A stretch of DNA of 64,000 nt. It comes from Undibacterium paludis. Its GTDB lineage: Bacteria > Pseudomonadota > Gammaproteobacteria > Burkholderiales > Burkholderiaceae_D. A model generated the notes under the pieces. That model did no database searches. It had not been told where the DNA came from and worked only from the letters and a program-made list of their open reading frames with translations. Below, in pieces: positions 57,591 through 64,000 of this stretch. Positions within the stretch are counted from its first letter, which is position 1. Each line of letters begins with the position of its first letter. The DNA lies in assembly GCF_022568815.1 (NCBI RefSeq), contig NZ_JAKZHX010000001.1, positions 682,001 to 746,000 on the forward strand. Direction: 5' to 3'. The position numbers were made by a program, and so were the translations under genes.

Positions 57591-58397
57591 ATGAGCGTGC
57601 CAATCCTCGATGCCTCCGCCTGGCGCGAATTCAGAGGGCAACCCGGCAATCCGGGCGTCAATTCGACCCACCTCGCGAAGATCGCAGACGAATCAGGCAA
57701 GGAGCGGATTTGTTATGTGAAGCTTGCGCCCGACCCGGACATCCCAGCCCTCCTTTGCGAAGCGTTAGGATGGGTGCTCGCCGGGTATGCGGGACTAAGC
57801 CGAGCTGAGTTTGTCGCCATCGTCTTGGTGGATGTGGCAACCCTACGTAAAAGCCAGCCCCTTCCACTTGAGTTCAATCACTTTGCCGCTCCGTTCTGCC
57901 CGGCTTGGTGTAGCCAGGCCGTGCCTGGGTCGGCAGTGCGCGACCACGCCAAACGAATGGATTTCATAGCCTCTCGCAAAGCTTTCCTGCGCTCGAAAGA
58001 CTCTCGGAAATTCGCCGCATTCGACCATTGGAGCGACCTCAGGGACCGCAACTTCGGCAATGTCATCCGCTCAGACAAGGGCTACACCACGATCGATCAC
58101 GAGACCTTGCTTTACGATACGCTATGGGTCGGCAAGACCAAGGGCTTTAACAAGCAGTGTCTCATGGAGCAGGCTCAACGCGCCCTCGACAGCAAGCAGT
58201 TCAAGCGCTTCCAGGTAGACATGGCCAAGGCTGCGACTGGGCATGCGGGTGCATTCTTGAACGCGCAATCCGATCTCGACGCCTTGATCGACCTGCTACT
58301 TCCAAACCAAACAGCCGCAAAAACAGGCATCGTCGCTACGTTGAATGCGCGATCGCAGCCAGGCTGGCTCGCTAACCAATTGGGAGTCATCGCATGA
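57591..58397 (+). CDS. HipA-like kinase
   Basis: A 268-residue protein resembling the small HipA_2-type kinases. Candidate kinase residues are all present: Lys44 in ICYVKLAPD, a Glu57-bearing helix (ALLCEALGWVLAG), the catalytic loop SDLRDRNFGN with Asp152 and metal-ligand Asn157, and the IDHE motif with Asp169. The classical HipA phosphorylates a tRNA synthetase to stop growth; the target here is unknown. The next gene overlaps by 4 bp, so the two form a couple, as with HipA_2 and DUF3037 genes. It has an exceptionally strong ribosome site. Confidence 0.7.
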   Translation: MSVPILDASAWREFRGQPGNPGVNSTHLAKIADESGKERICYVKLAPDPDIPALLCEALGWVLAGYAGLSRAEFVAIVLVDVATLRKSQPLPLEFNHFAAPFCPAWCSQAVPGSAVRDHAKRMDFIASRKAFLRSKDSRKFAAFDHWSDLRDRNFGNVIRSDKGYTTIDHETLLYDTLWVGKTKGFNKQCLMEQAQRALDSKQFKRFQVDMAKAATGHAGAFLNAQSDLDALIDLLLPNQTAAKTGIVATLNARSQPGWLANQLGVIA

Positions 58398-59317
58398 GCG
58401 AATCTAAACCAATCAGTATCAAGATAGACCATGGGAGCCTGAGCCAAGCAGCCAAAGCCACGCCCAAACCAGCCTTTGTGGGCGCATGGGCAACAATCGA
58501 ACTGCAGCCTGACCTATTTGCCCCGCAACGCTTCACTGTGGGTGTGGCTGTGCAATCCGCTGACGAGCGTCTGCATTTCAAGTTGCTGGACGATTTCAAG
58601 AAGTTCGAATGCGTGTACCCGGACGTGTTCCCGCAAAAGTCGGCGCGCGAATTAATGGCATATGCCGCAGAGGCTCTGCAACAAGCCGTCAAAGCCAAGC
58701 TGCCTCTTGACGCTGTCCGCTTTGAATCGCATTGCCTGTCAATCTCGCCGCCCTTGTTCACATCGGGAGAAGACAGGGAGGACAAGGTCGAGCGCCTATT
58801 TGCCGAAGTCGTCACCATGGCCCCCTCTCCCAAGAAGCGAGGAGGCGACTTCGAAACGATCGACACACCAAACGCTCGGCGTTTGGTAAACCGTTACTTA
58901 AAAGAAATCGCAGGCATCGATTTCGAGCGCTTTGTTCAAGAGGCGCAAACAGGAATTCTTATAGACGGCGATGATGGTTCCAGGCATTTCTTGGACTTGA
59001 ACTTGCTGACGTCGACCTCATGCGGCAGCGTTACCTCAGCTGTGTACAAAACATCGACTACTGTGGAGATAAATCTCCTCAAGGCAAGCCTGGATTTGAA
59101 AACCTGCTGCCGTAAGCGCCGCCTTGATTCCATGGGCTTGTTTCTATTGCTGCCTGATCCGCAAGCAATGGAGCAAAAAGAATACAAGCGAATCGAGGAG
59201 GTCATAGGCGACCATGAATGGAAACTTCAGCAGGATGGGTTTCGAGTAGTTAGCATGCCAGAGCCAGCGAGACTTGCATCTGAAATTTACGAATGGGTAA
59301 GGCCGGCGCTGACTTGA
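58394..59317 (+). CDS. Partner of the HipA-like kinase, possibly DUF3037-like
   Basis: A 307-residue protein. The N-terminal part (GAWATIELQPDLFAPQRFTVGVAVQSADERL) resembles the P-x(5)-E-x-x-N-V-G-V strand motif of DUF3037 proteins, which are usually encoded next to HipA_2 kinases. The C-terminal half (~190-307) is a separate alpha/beta domain that I do not recognise. The ATG overlaps the kinase stop, so translation is coupled. It could be the antitoxin, regulator or substrate of the kinase. The DUF3037 link is weak by eye. Confidence 0.6.
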   Translation: MSESKPISIKIDHGSLSQAAKATPKPAFVGAWATIELQPDLFAPQRFTVGVAVQSADERLHFKLLDDFKKFECVYPDVFPQKSARELMAYAAEALQQAVKAKLPLDAVRFESHCLSISPPLFTSGEDREDKVERLFAEVVTMAPSPKKRGGDFETIDTPNARRLVNRYLKEIAGIDFERFVQEAQTGILIDGDDGSRHFLDLNLLTSTSCGSVTSAVYKTSTTVEINLLKASLDLKTCCRKRRLDSMGLFLLLPDPQAMEQKEYKRIEEVIGDHEWKLQQDGFRVVSMPEPARLASEIYEWVRPALT

Positions 59318-59332
59318 AACATTTAAATTAAA

Positions 59333-59428
59333 TCAAGTAAGCAATCTAACCTGTTTCAAGATATCTGAGTATCCGGCCACGTCAATTTTGAAAGCATTAC
59401 CACAGTGAGGGCATATGATTTCGTGCAT
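59333..59428 (-). pseudogene. N-terminal remnant of a DUF2130-like gene
   Basis: Read on the minus strand from ATG 59428: MHEIICPHCGNAFKIDVAGY then SDILKQVRLLT and a stop at 59333. The CPHC pair followed by F-K-I-D-x-A-G-Y-x-D-I-x-K-Q-V-R is the well-conserved start of DUF2130 proteins (normally ~400-450 residues). The match stops abruptly after KQVR, and the rest of the gene is gone. The frame is intact up to the break, pointing to a recent truncation by recombination rather than slow decay. Confidence 0.7.
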
Positions 59429-59791
59429 GATTATTAGCTTTCACTTTAGTTAAAATCTTTGTCAACAGCTTCTGGAGCATCTCCGTTGGCAGTGAGTGTT
59501 GCTATTTGACAAACAATTGCTTGTTGATTTGCGAGAAAGTCAGATAACCCTCATTCAGAAATTAGCGTTTTGATCCCACTTTGCCATTTATACAAATGAA
59601 TTTACTCTAACCAAAAGTGAATATTTCATCAACTTACGAAGTTCAATATTGACAATTGTTTTCAAAATTGAATCGTCAGCAACCAATTGCCAACATTAAG
59701 ACCAACTTGTTGGCATATATTGTCAATTTTTGGATGGCGGGAATTGTTTGTCCTAATTCAGAAACAATCGTTATGATGATGTCATCATGCT

Positions 59792-60034
59792 TTAATCGAC
59801 TTGTTTCGTGGTGACGAAGATATTCGTATTCAGGTTATGTATATTACACATCTTGACCGACATGCCTGAATGTGAACGACATCCTTTTTCAGCAACCTTG
59901 GGAAGCACATCGCCTAAGGCCATGATCGATTCATGCAGAAAATTGCTTCGCTGTTGCATAGCCTTGAAATAATTTTGCCAATCGGCGAGCCTTTCCGACA
60001 GTAGGAAACACCGACGCTCAATTGAATCTTTACG
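59792..60034 (-). pseudogene. Possible decayed coding fragment
   Basis: An 81-codon open frame on the minus strand with coding-like composition: ERRCFLLSERLADWQNYFKA, then SNFLHESIMALGDVLPKVAE. There is no start codon near its beginning. A CAECRTNFDVKIQL Cys-pair segment lies just upstream in another frame, suggesting a frameshifted gene. I do not recognise the family. Confidence 0.3.
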
Positions 60035-60065
60035 TCAAAATTGGTTCTGCATTCCGCGCAAGGAT

Positions 60066-60692
60066 TCACCAAATACCGTCAATTGAAGGTGCATCTCGCA
60101 TTAGCTTGGTCACTGGACTATAGCTGTGTGCCAGTGCCTCGGATTGTTCCTGTGGTTTACTATACAAAGTTACACAGGTATTTAAAAGTTGAAAAAAACG
60201 ACTGGACTGGTTATCGATGAGTGACTCCGCTAAAGTCTCGTTATGACCTACGATGAATTCACCAAGGTGCCGAATCTCGCCAAGGCTGCTTTTGCTGTCA
60301 TCTAAGTGCTTTTGTAGCATTCGAGGGGAGATAGACCAATCAATACCATCTTTGCGTAATGCAACGCCCATGATTGGAGCCATAAAGTCGATAAGCCAAC
60401 CATCACATTCCACCCATGCGTGAAATGCCTTTTCATCGCTTACAAAGTAGCCGTTTTCGCTTCGGCCATACACAACAACGTTTGACTGTTGTTCGTCCAC
60501 CATAAGCGCCATACTGCCAACACTGATCGTCGCAGAAAGATGATAGTGTTCACGTAGTATGCTTGCTCCGGCGACTGCAAAGAAAATGCAGGAGCGGTGC
60601 GTAACTGCGATTTTGGACGATTCAAGTGCGCTATAGATAACTTGATAGATTCTTTGGTAGTCAGGTAACGGTAATAACGGCTGTCGGATCAT
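60066..60692 (-). CDS. DUF2026-like protein with Cys-His-Asp triad pattern
   Basis: A 208-residue protein. It contains HRSCIFFAVAGASILREHY with Cys35 and AFHAWVECDGWLIDFMAPI with His91 and Asp102. The Cys-His-Asp order with a Trp-rich strand recalls transglutaminase/papain-like folds. The pattern agrees with the DUF2026 family as I remember it. The ATG overlaps the stop of the upstream TIGR02391-like gene by 4 bp, so the two form a unit. The function is unknown; a protein-modifying or cleaving role in defence is possible. Confidence 0.65.
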   Translation of the reverse strand: MIRQPLLPLPDYQRIYQVIYSALESSKIAVTHRSCIFFAVAGASILREHYHLSATISVGSMALMVDEQQSNVVVYGRSENGYFVSDEKAFHAWVECDGWLIDFMAPIMGVALRKDGIDWSISPRMLQKHLDDSKSSLGEIRHLGEFIVGHNETLAESLIDNQSSRFFQLLNTCVTLYSKPQEQSEALAHSYSPVTKLMRDAPSIDGIW

Positions 60693-61489
60693 ATCTTCGT
60701 AGCGCCATCTAGTTTTCGATGGACGTATGACAGGATTCCAAATACGTCGATTGCATCTTGCTCCGGCATTGCCCAGGTGGTTTTTGGTGCATGTGCCACA
60801 GGATTCCGTATCGCGCCAAAAATGCCGACAAGCATGTTAGAAATTCCCTTTTGTTCGCTCAGCTCGGTGTCTGTCTTGAGCGAGTTTATGGCTAAAATTG
60901 GAGACTTCACCGAAAACACAGAGTTTACGAGATCTGCACCATCTGATCCCAGTCCTGACATGATTCGTAGCCGTTCCGCGACACCCTTCACAGCTTCAAG
61001 CACTGCATGAAAGTAGTTCTCTTCGAGTAGCTCTGCTTTGCAATACTTGAGCACTTCGATATGTGTGCCTCGGCTTTCAAGCAGAGAGTGTAAACGGCCA
61101 GCGCGAGCACGAGCACCATCAACGGTTGACTCCCGTGTAGCATGTACGACAAGGCCATCATTCCGTACTCGATAACCCGAGAATGCAAGGGCTACGTTGA
61201 GACCATCTTGACGCCAGCGAAACAGATCCGGCATCGAAACATATTTGGCCGGGGCCATTGCTTTGTTGATGAACTGAATCAAGAAATTACCTGCTTGGAC
61301 TTCATTTTGTTTGTGAACCATGGCGTTGTACAGACGTTTCCACTTGGTAAGTGTTGGGTCTGTGTCAGCCACACCTATTTCCAAGAGCAGATATGCGATC
61401 TCGGTTCCTGTGAGACCGTTCGTCGAGTCAGCTAACACTTTACAAACAGCTTCAAGCTCAGCTGAAGCAAAACAGGGGAGAGTTGCCAT
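60689..61489 (-). CDS. TIGR02391-like protein with HEPN-type R-x4-H motif
   Basis: A 266-residue protein. The C-terminal part, GIFGAIRNPVAHAPKTTW followed by QDAIDVFGILSYVHRKLDGA, is the signature end of TIGR02391 (Ymh-like) proteins found in defence loci and mobile elements. RNPVAH (Arg228 to His233) fits the R-x(4-6)-H active site of HEPN ribonucleases. The N-terminal ~80 residues (ELEAVCKVLADSTNGLTGTEIAYLL) form a separate helical domain. It is the first gene of a two-gene unit with the DUF2026-like gene. Confidence 0.7.
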   Translation of the reverse strand: MATLPCFASAELEAVCKVLADSTNGLTGTEIAYLLLEIGVADTDPTLTKWKRLYNAMVHKQNEVQAGNFLIQFINKAMAPAKYVSMPDLFRWRQDGLNVALAFSGYRVRNDGLVVHATRESTVDGARARAGRLHSLLESRGTHIEVLKYCKAELLEENYFHAVLEAVKGVAERLRIMSGLGSDGADLVNSVFSVKSPILAINSLKTDTELSEQKGISNMLVGIFGAIRNPVAHAPKTTWAMPEQDAIDVFGILSYVHRKLDGATKI

Positions 61490-61594
61490 AGTTTATAGTT
61501 TTGATCGTACCTATTTAATCAACATCACTATTTTTACAGATTTTAGGCATTTTATGGAAATTCGATAAACTCTCTAGACTCCGCATATCTGTTA

Positions 61595-61867
61595 TCAATC
61601 CAAATGTTCTTTGATAGCGGCGAACATCTCAGGATTGACAAGTTCGCTTAGTGATATGCCTAAGGCCTGGGCGAGAATGTCCATATTATCTATCGACACA
61701 TTCCGTATGCCCCTCTCAACCTCACTCACATAAGTCCGACTCAACTCGGAGCGTAGAGCTAATTCTTCCTGCGAGATGTCTTTTAGTCTGCGCGCACGCC
61801 GCAGATTCTGGCCAAATATTTCCCGCATTGAGAGTTGTGTTTTAGATTTCTTCATAGCTGCAAGCAT
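61595..61867 (-). CDS. XRE-family helix-turn-helix regulator
   Basis: About 86-90 residues (ATG 61867 or 61855, neither with a strong ribosome site). The Cro/C1-type domain reads FGQNLRRARRLKDISQEELA then LSRTYVSEVERGIRNVSIDN, ending LAQALGISLSEL. The size and sequence resemble controller (C) proteins of restriction systems. It lies 105 bp upstream of the TIGR02391-DUF2026 pair on the same strand and may regulate it. Confidence 0.85.
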   Translation of the reverse strand: MLAAMKKSKTQLSMREIFGQNLRRARRLKDISQEELALRSELSRTYVSEVERGIRNVSIDNMDILAQALGISLSELVNPEMFAAIKEHLD

Positions 61868-62030
61868 CTAATCCACACACTTTTCAGTCCACCAACTATC
61901 AGGAACTTATATGCAACTATGAGTGACAATTAGTCAAAGAAAGGCTATATTTCGTGCTGACGCTTTTTTACCGGCAATTATTTTTCTTTGGTCCAAGTAT
62001 TAACCCCACTTCAACCGAAAGGGCATAGTA

Positions 62031-62789
62031 ATGAGAATGAGTGCTCATCAAGGGCTAAGGCGTCTGTTCGCCGCTTTTCCTTTGGGTATTTTCGCGCTTA
62101 CTGGATGTGTTACAGCGCCAACGTCACAGCAAGAGAGCAAAGATGGGCAGCCTGTCCAAGCAACTGGCCAGGCATTTGGCGAGCGACTGAACGCGTCCAT
62201 TAATACGGTTGGTAATGCCATCATCGCCCCTGTCCAGAGCGGAAATAACAAAACCGGAGCTGCTGCTCAAGATGGCAGTCTGCGTCTCAGCAATTTGCCT
62301 GCCAAAGACATTATTGGATCGAGTAGCTCTCCTGACTGGCCCAGGGTTGCTGTCAACATCAATAAGCTGCCCAAGTGGTTTTACGGCATGCCACCAGGTG
62401 GCTTGCCTGGCCGCTATTCAGCCAATGACTGTATCAACGTGTCGCTCACGGTATGGAACGATGCAAAGCATTCAGTCAATTACGACAATCTCAATGTGTG
62501 CGGTGACGACATCGTGCGGAACACACCATTCAAGGATGTCGGCCTGATGTGGAAGAGCTTTGGTGTTGTCAGTGGGATGCAGCACACCGGCACACAGCGC
62601 ACGCGTGGCCCATTACCGCCACAGTATCTGTTTCCCAATAAACCTGGTTACGACCTGTTTTTCAATCCCAATGGCAACTACTACATCGGCAGCATCATGA
62701 TGACAGTGGGATATAACTGGAATGAAGCCCAGGATTCCCGCTTCTGGCTCGTGAATGTGCCAACCCAGGCAGAAGTGGCCAGGCAATAG
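62031..62789 (+). CDS. Lipoprotein of unknown function
   Basis: A 252-residue protein with a lipoprotein signal: a basic start, hydrophobic LFAAFPLGIFALTGC with lipobox LTGC, then a Ser/Gln-rich linker. The mature domain contains LPKWFYGMPPGGLPGRYSAN, VSLTVWNDAKHSVNYD and a C-terminal YYIGSIMMTVGYNW. I do not recognise it. AAGGG about nine bases before the ATG supports the start. The next gene follows on the same strand. Confidence 0.7.
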   Translation: MRMSAHQGLRRLFAAFPLGIFALTGCVTAPTSQQESKDGQPVQATGQAFGERLNASINTVGNAIIAPVQSGNNKTGAAAQDGSLRLSNLPAKDIIGSSSSPDWPRVAVNINKLPKWFYGMPPGGLPGRYSANDCINVSLTVWNDAKHSVNYDNLNVCGDDIVRNTPFKDVGLMWKSFGVVSGMQHTGTQRTRGPLPPQYLFPNKPGYDLFFNPNGNYYIGSIMMTVGYNWNEAQDSRFWLVNVPTQAEVARQ

Positions 62790-62848
62790 TCGGTGATCAA
62801 TCATTATTGCGTTTAAGACTGAATTTCTGGCCTTGGCACTTCCCACAC

Positions 62849-63466
62849 ATGTCACTTTTTATGAAACGACCCACTCCTTACGACATATCAACGTCTGCTG
62901 CTTCACATACGCTCGCCTCTCTATTTGGTACGGTCTACTTCTTGGTATGCGTTGTGACTGCCTTCGTCCTCCTGGTAGGCGGAATGGAGAAATGGACAGA
63001 AAAACTAGTCGCCATTCTGATCATTGGTGGCTTCATCGTCTGGATCAGGTATATCAGCAAACAAGGAAAGACTCGTGCGCTCTCTGTGCTGGCATCGGTC
63101 AATCAGGAATACGGCACGAAGTTCGAGTCCGGTAAGTCGATAGGATTTGCACGTGAGGAAGACTACACCCTGTTTGATCCTGATGCCAGGAAGATCCTGT
63201 TCATGAAATACAACGGGCATTGTGTATGGGTAGTAGATTTTGCAGAGATCAGCAACTGGGATATATTGTGGAATGAGCAGGTCAAGTTGCAGGGTGATAC
63301 ATTTAAGGTCAAAGACAATAACTATCGGTTCAGATTTTATCTGAATGATCTGGAATCTCCTTCAGTGACCATGAAGATAGGTAGCGGTACAGCGGCCAAG
63401 GAGTGGAGTCATCGCATCAATTTACTGCTGGCGGGCAAGAAACTGCCGGAAAAAAATAATACGTAA
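62849..63466 (+). CDS. Membrane protein of unknown function
   Basis: About 205 residues. Two membrane helices near the N-terminus (VYFLVCVVTAFVLLVGG and LVAILIIGGFIVWIRYI) are followed by a soluble domain of about 130 residues with the strands ILFMKYNGHCVWVVDFAEIS and YRFRFYLND. The start is uncertain: ATG at 62849 or 62861, with no clear ribosome site. I do not recognise the family. It may be co-transcribed with the lipoprotein gene 59 bp upstream. Confidence 0.6.
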   Translation: MSLFMKRPTPYDISTSAASHTLASLFGTVYFLVCVVTAFVLLVGGMEKWTEKLVAILIIGGFIVWIRYISKQGKTRALSVLASVNQEYGTKFESGKSIGFAREEDYTLFDPDARKILFMKYNGHCVWVVDFAEISNWDILWNEQVKLQGDTFKVKDNNYRFRFYLNDLESPSVTMKIGSGTAAKEWSHRINLLLAGKKLPEKNNT

Positions 63467-63485
63467 ATCGCTCTACGACATTACC

Positions 63486-63959
63486 TTACTGATGATCCTC
63501 GTGCGCTTCTTGAAAAGCGGCTAAGTTCGCCCTGGCATCATAGAGAGCATGATGCGGAGGCAGGCCATGCTTCTTATAAAACTCATACTTCAGAACTTCA
63601 TCGATATTGCTGGCAACCAGAAGCGGGCGGCACCAAGCTGGAACTTGATAATCGATAGCATCAATAAATAAGTCCCAATCGGTCTGGTAGTCGTAGCAAA
63701 TCTCTATATCCGTGTTCTCAGGGCGAACGGCGGATAGCCAGGCAAGAAGCTGCTGGCATAAACTATCTCTTGTCATCGCTGCGCCAGGTATCCTGCCTAG
63801 CAGCGGAATGACTGCTTCACGCACAAAGGCGCTGCAGCTTGCATCTGGGTATGGAATCTCTGCGTAGAATTCCTCGTCTGTAGCACTCACCAAGCCTATG
63901 CTGATGAGGTGCAGGTCGAGGAAATCAGTGAATTCTGTGTCGATGAATATTTTTTTCAT
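63486..63959 (-). CDS. DEDD-family 3'-5' exoribonuclease-like protein
   Basis: A 157-residue protein. The exonuclease motifs are FIDTEFTDF (Asp7, Glu9), DYQTDWDLF (Asp94) and PHHALYDARAN (His136/137, Asp141), in the order expected for DEDDh exonucleases. The small size and the FIDTEFT start resemble the Rv2179c-like exoribonuclease family. It would trim RNA (or DNA) from the 3' end. It is convergent with the membrane protein gene, and the island regulators lie 1.6 kb away. Confidence 0.85.
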   Translation of the reverse strand: MKKIFIDTEFTDFLDLHLISIGLVSATDEEFYAEIPYPDASCSAFVREAVIPLLGRIPGAAMTRDSLCQQLLAWLSAVRPENTDIEICYDYQTDWDLFIDAIDYQVPAWCRPLLVASNIDEVLKYEFYKKHGLPPHHALYDARANLAAFQEAHEDHQ

Positions 63960-64000
63960 GAGCAGTTAATGACCAGCAGCGAAATTTATTTTCAAACATC

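Larger units (their letters stand above)
59318..60065. other. 748-bp AT-rich region with gene remnants
   Basis: No intact gene is present. It holds a 31-codon DUF2130-like remnant (59333-59428) and an 81-codon start-poor open frame (59792-60034) that looks coding but decayed. Between them (59430-59790) the sequence is AT-rich with several CAATTG and GTTGTT-type words and nothing I can identify. It looks like a scar at a recombination junction. Confidence 0.55.

Noticed and set aside
59318-60065. Possible retron or structured non-coding RNA locus
   Set aside because: No reverse transcriptase is near, and I found no long stem typical of msr/msd; gene remnants explain the edges better.

Overview
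The window looks like the replication-origin neighbourhood of a betaproteobacterial chromosome, most likely order Burkholderiales and perhaps Oxalobacteraceae (Undibacterium- or Herbaspirillum-like). The placement rests on the gene order mnmE-yidC-yidD-rnpA-rpmH / dnaA-dnaN-gyrB, the moderate to high GC content, and chemoreceptors ending in a DWEEF-type tail. It is an inference, because no 16S gene is present.

Region 1 (1-9.4 kb): the end of an M20 peptidase gene, an atypical ClpP-like protease, two near-identical chemoreceptors, a small phosphate-binding-like periplasmic protein with a porin, and a TonB-dependent receptor. Region 2 (9.4-20.1 kb): two paralogous metallophosphoesterase lipoproteins flank an operon of a sugar-type solute-binding protein and a Cache-PAS histidine kinase. 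A serine hydrolase, AzlCD and an AraC regulator follow. Region 3 (20.2-32.8 kb): a complete nucleoside-type ABC importer (ATPase, two permeases, BMP lipoprotein), a GNAT, a LysR/class II amidotransferase pair, and a small P450-monooxygenase-DUF6058 cluster with a divergent ArsR-type regulator. A LysE exporter and a second AraC regulator close it.

Region 4 (32.8-43.4 kb): the conserved origin block. mnmE, yidC, yidD, rnpA and rpmH read leftward; dnaA, dnaN and gyrB read rightward. The gap between rpmH and dnaA holds a DnaA box and a 125-bp MITE-like element. The other gaps hold several families of short inverted repeats.

Region 5 (43.9-61.9 kb): a defence island immediately downstream of gyrB. 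Its core is a tightly packed leftward operon: WYL regulator, DUF499-type AAA ATPase, a very short PglZ-fold protein, a DUF1156-type DNA methyltransferase with zinc ribbons, an unrecognised 173-residue protein and an SNF2/RapA-type helicase. The parts list is that of BREX (ATPase, PglZ, methylase, helicase) with DISARM-like components, but the arrangement is not a canonical type of either. A HipA-like kinase and a possible DUF3037-like partner diverge from it, and a GmrSD-like DUF262/DUF1524 gene lies beyond the helicase. To the right, a 31-codon remnant of a DUF2130-like gene suggests a recombination junction. Beyond it lies a two-gene module (DUF2026-like Cys-His-Asp protein and a TIGR02391-like protein with an R-x4-H HEPN-type motif) under an XRE regulator.

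Region 6 (62-64 kb): a lipoprotein, a membrane protein and a DEDD exoribonuclease. No tRNA, rRNA or CRISPR array was seen. All family assignments come from reading motifs, without database searches.
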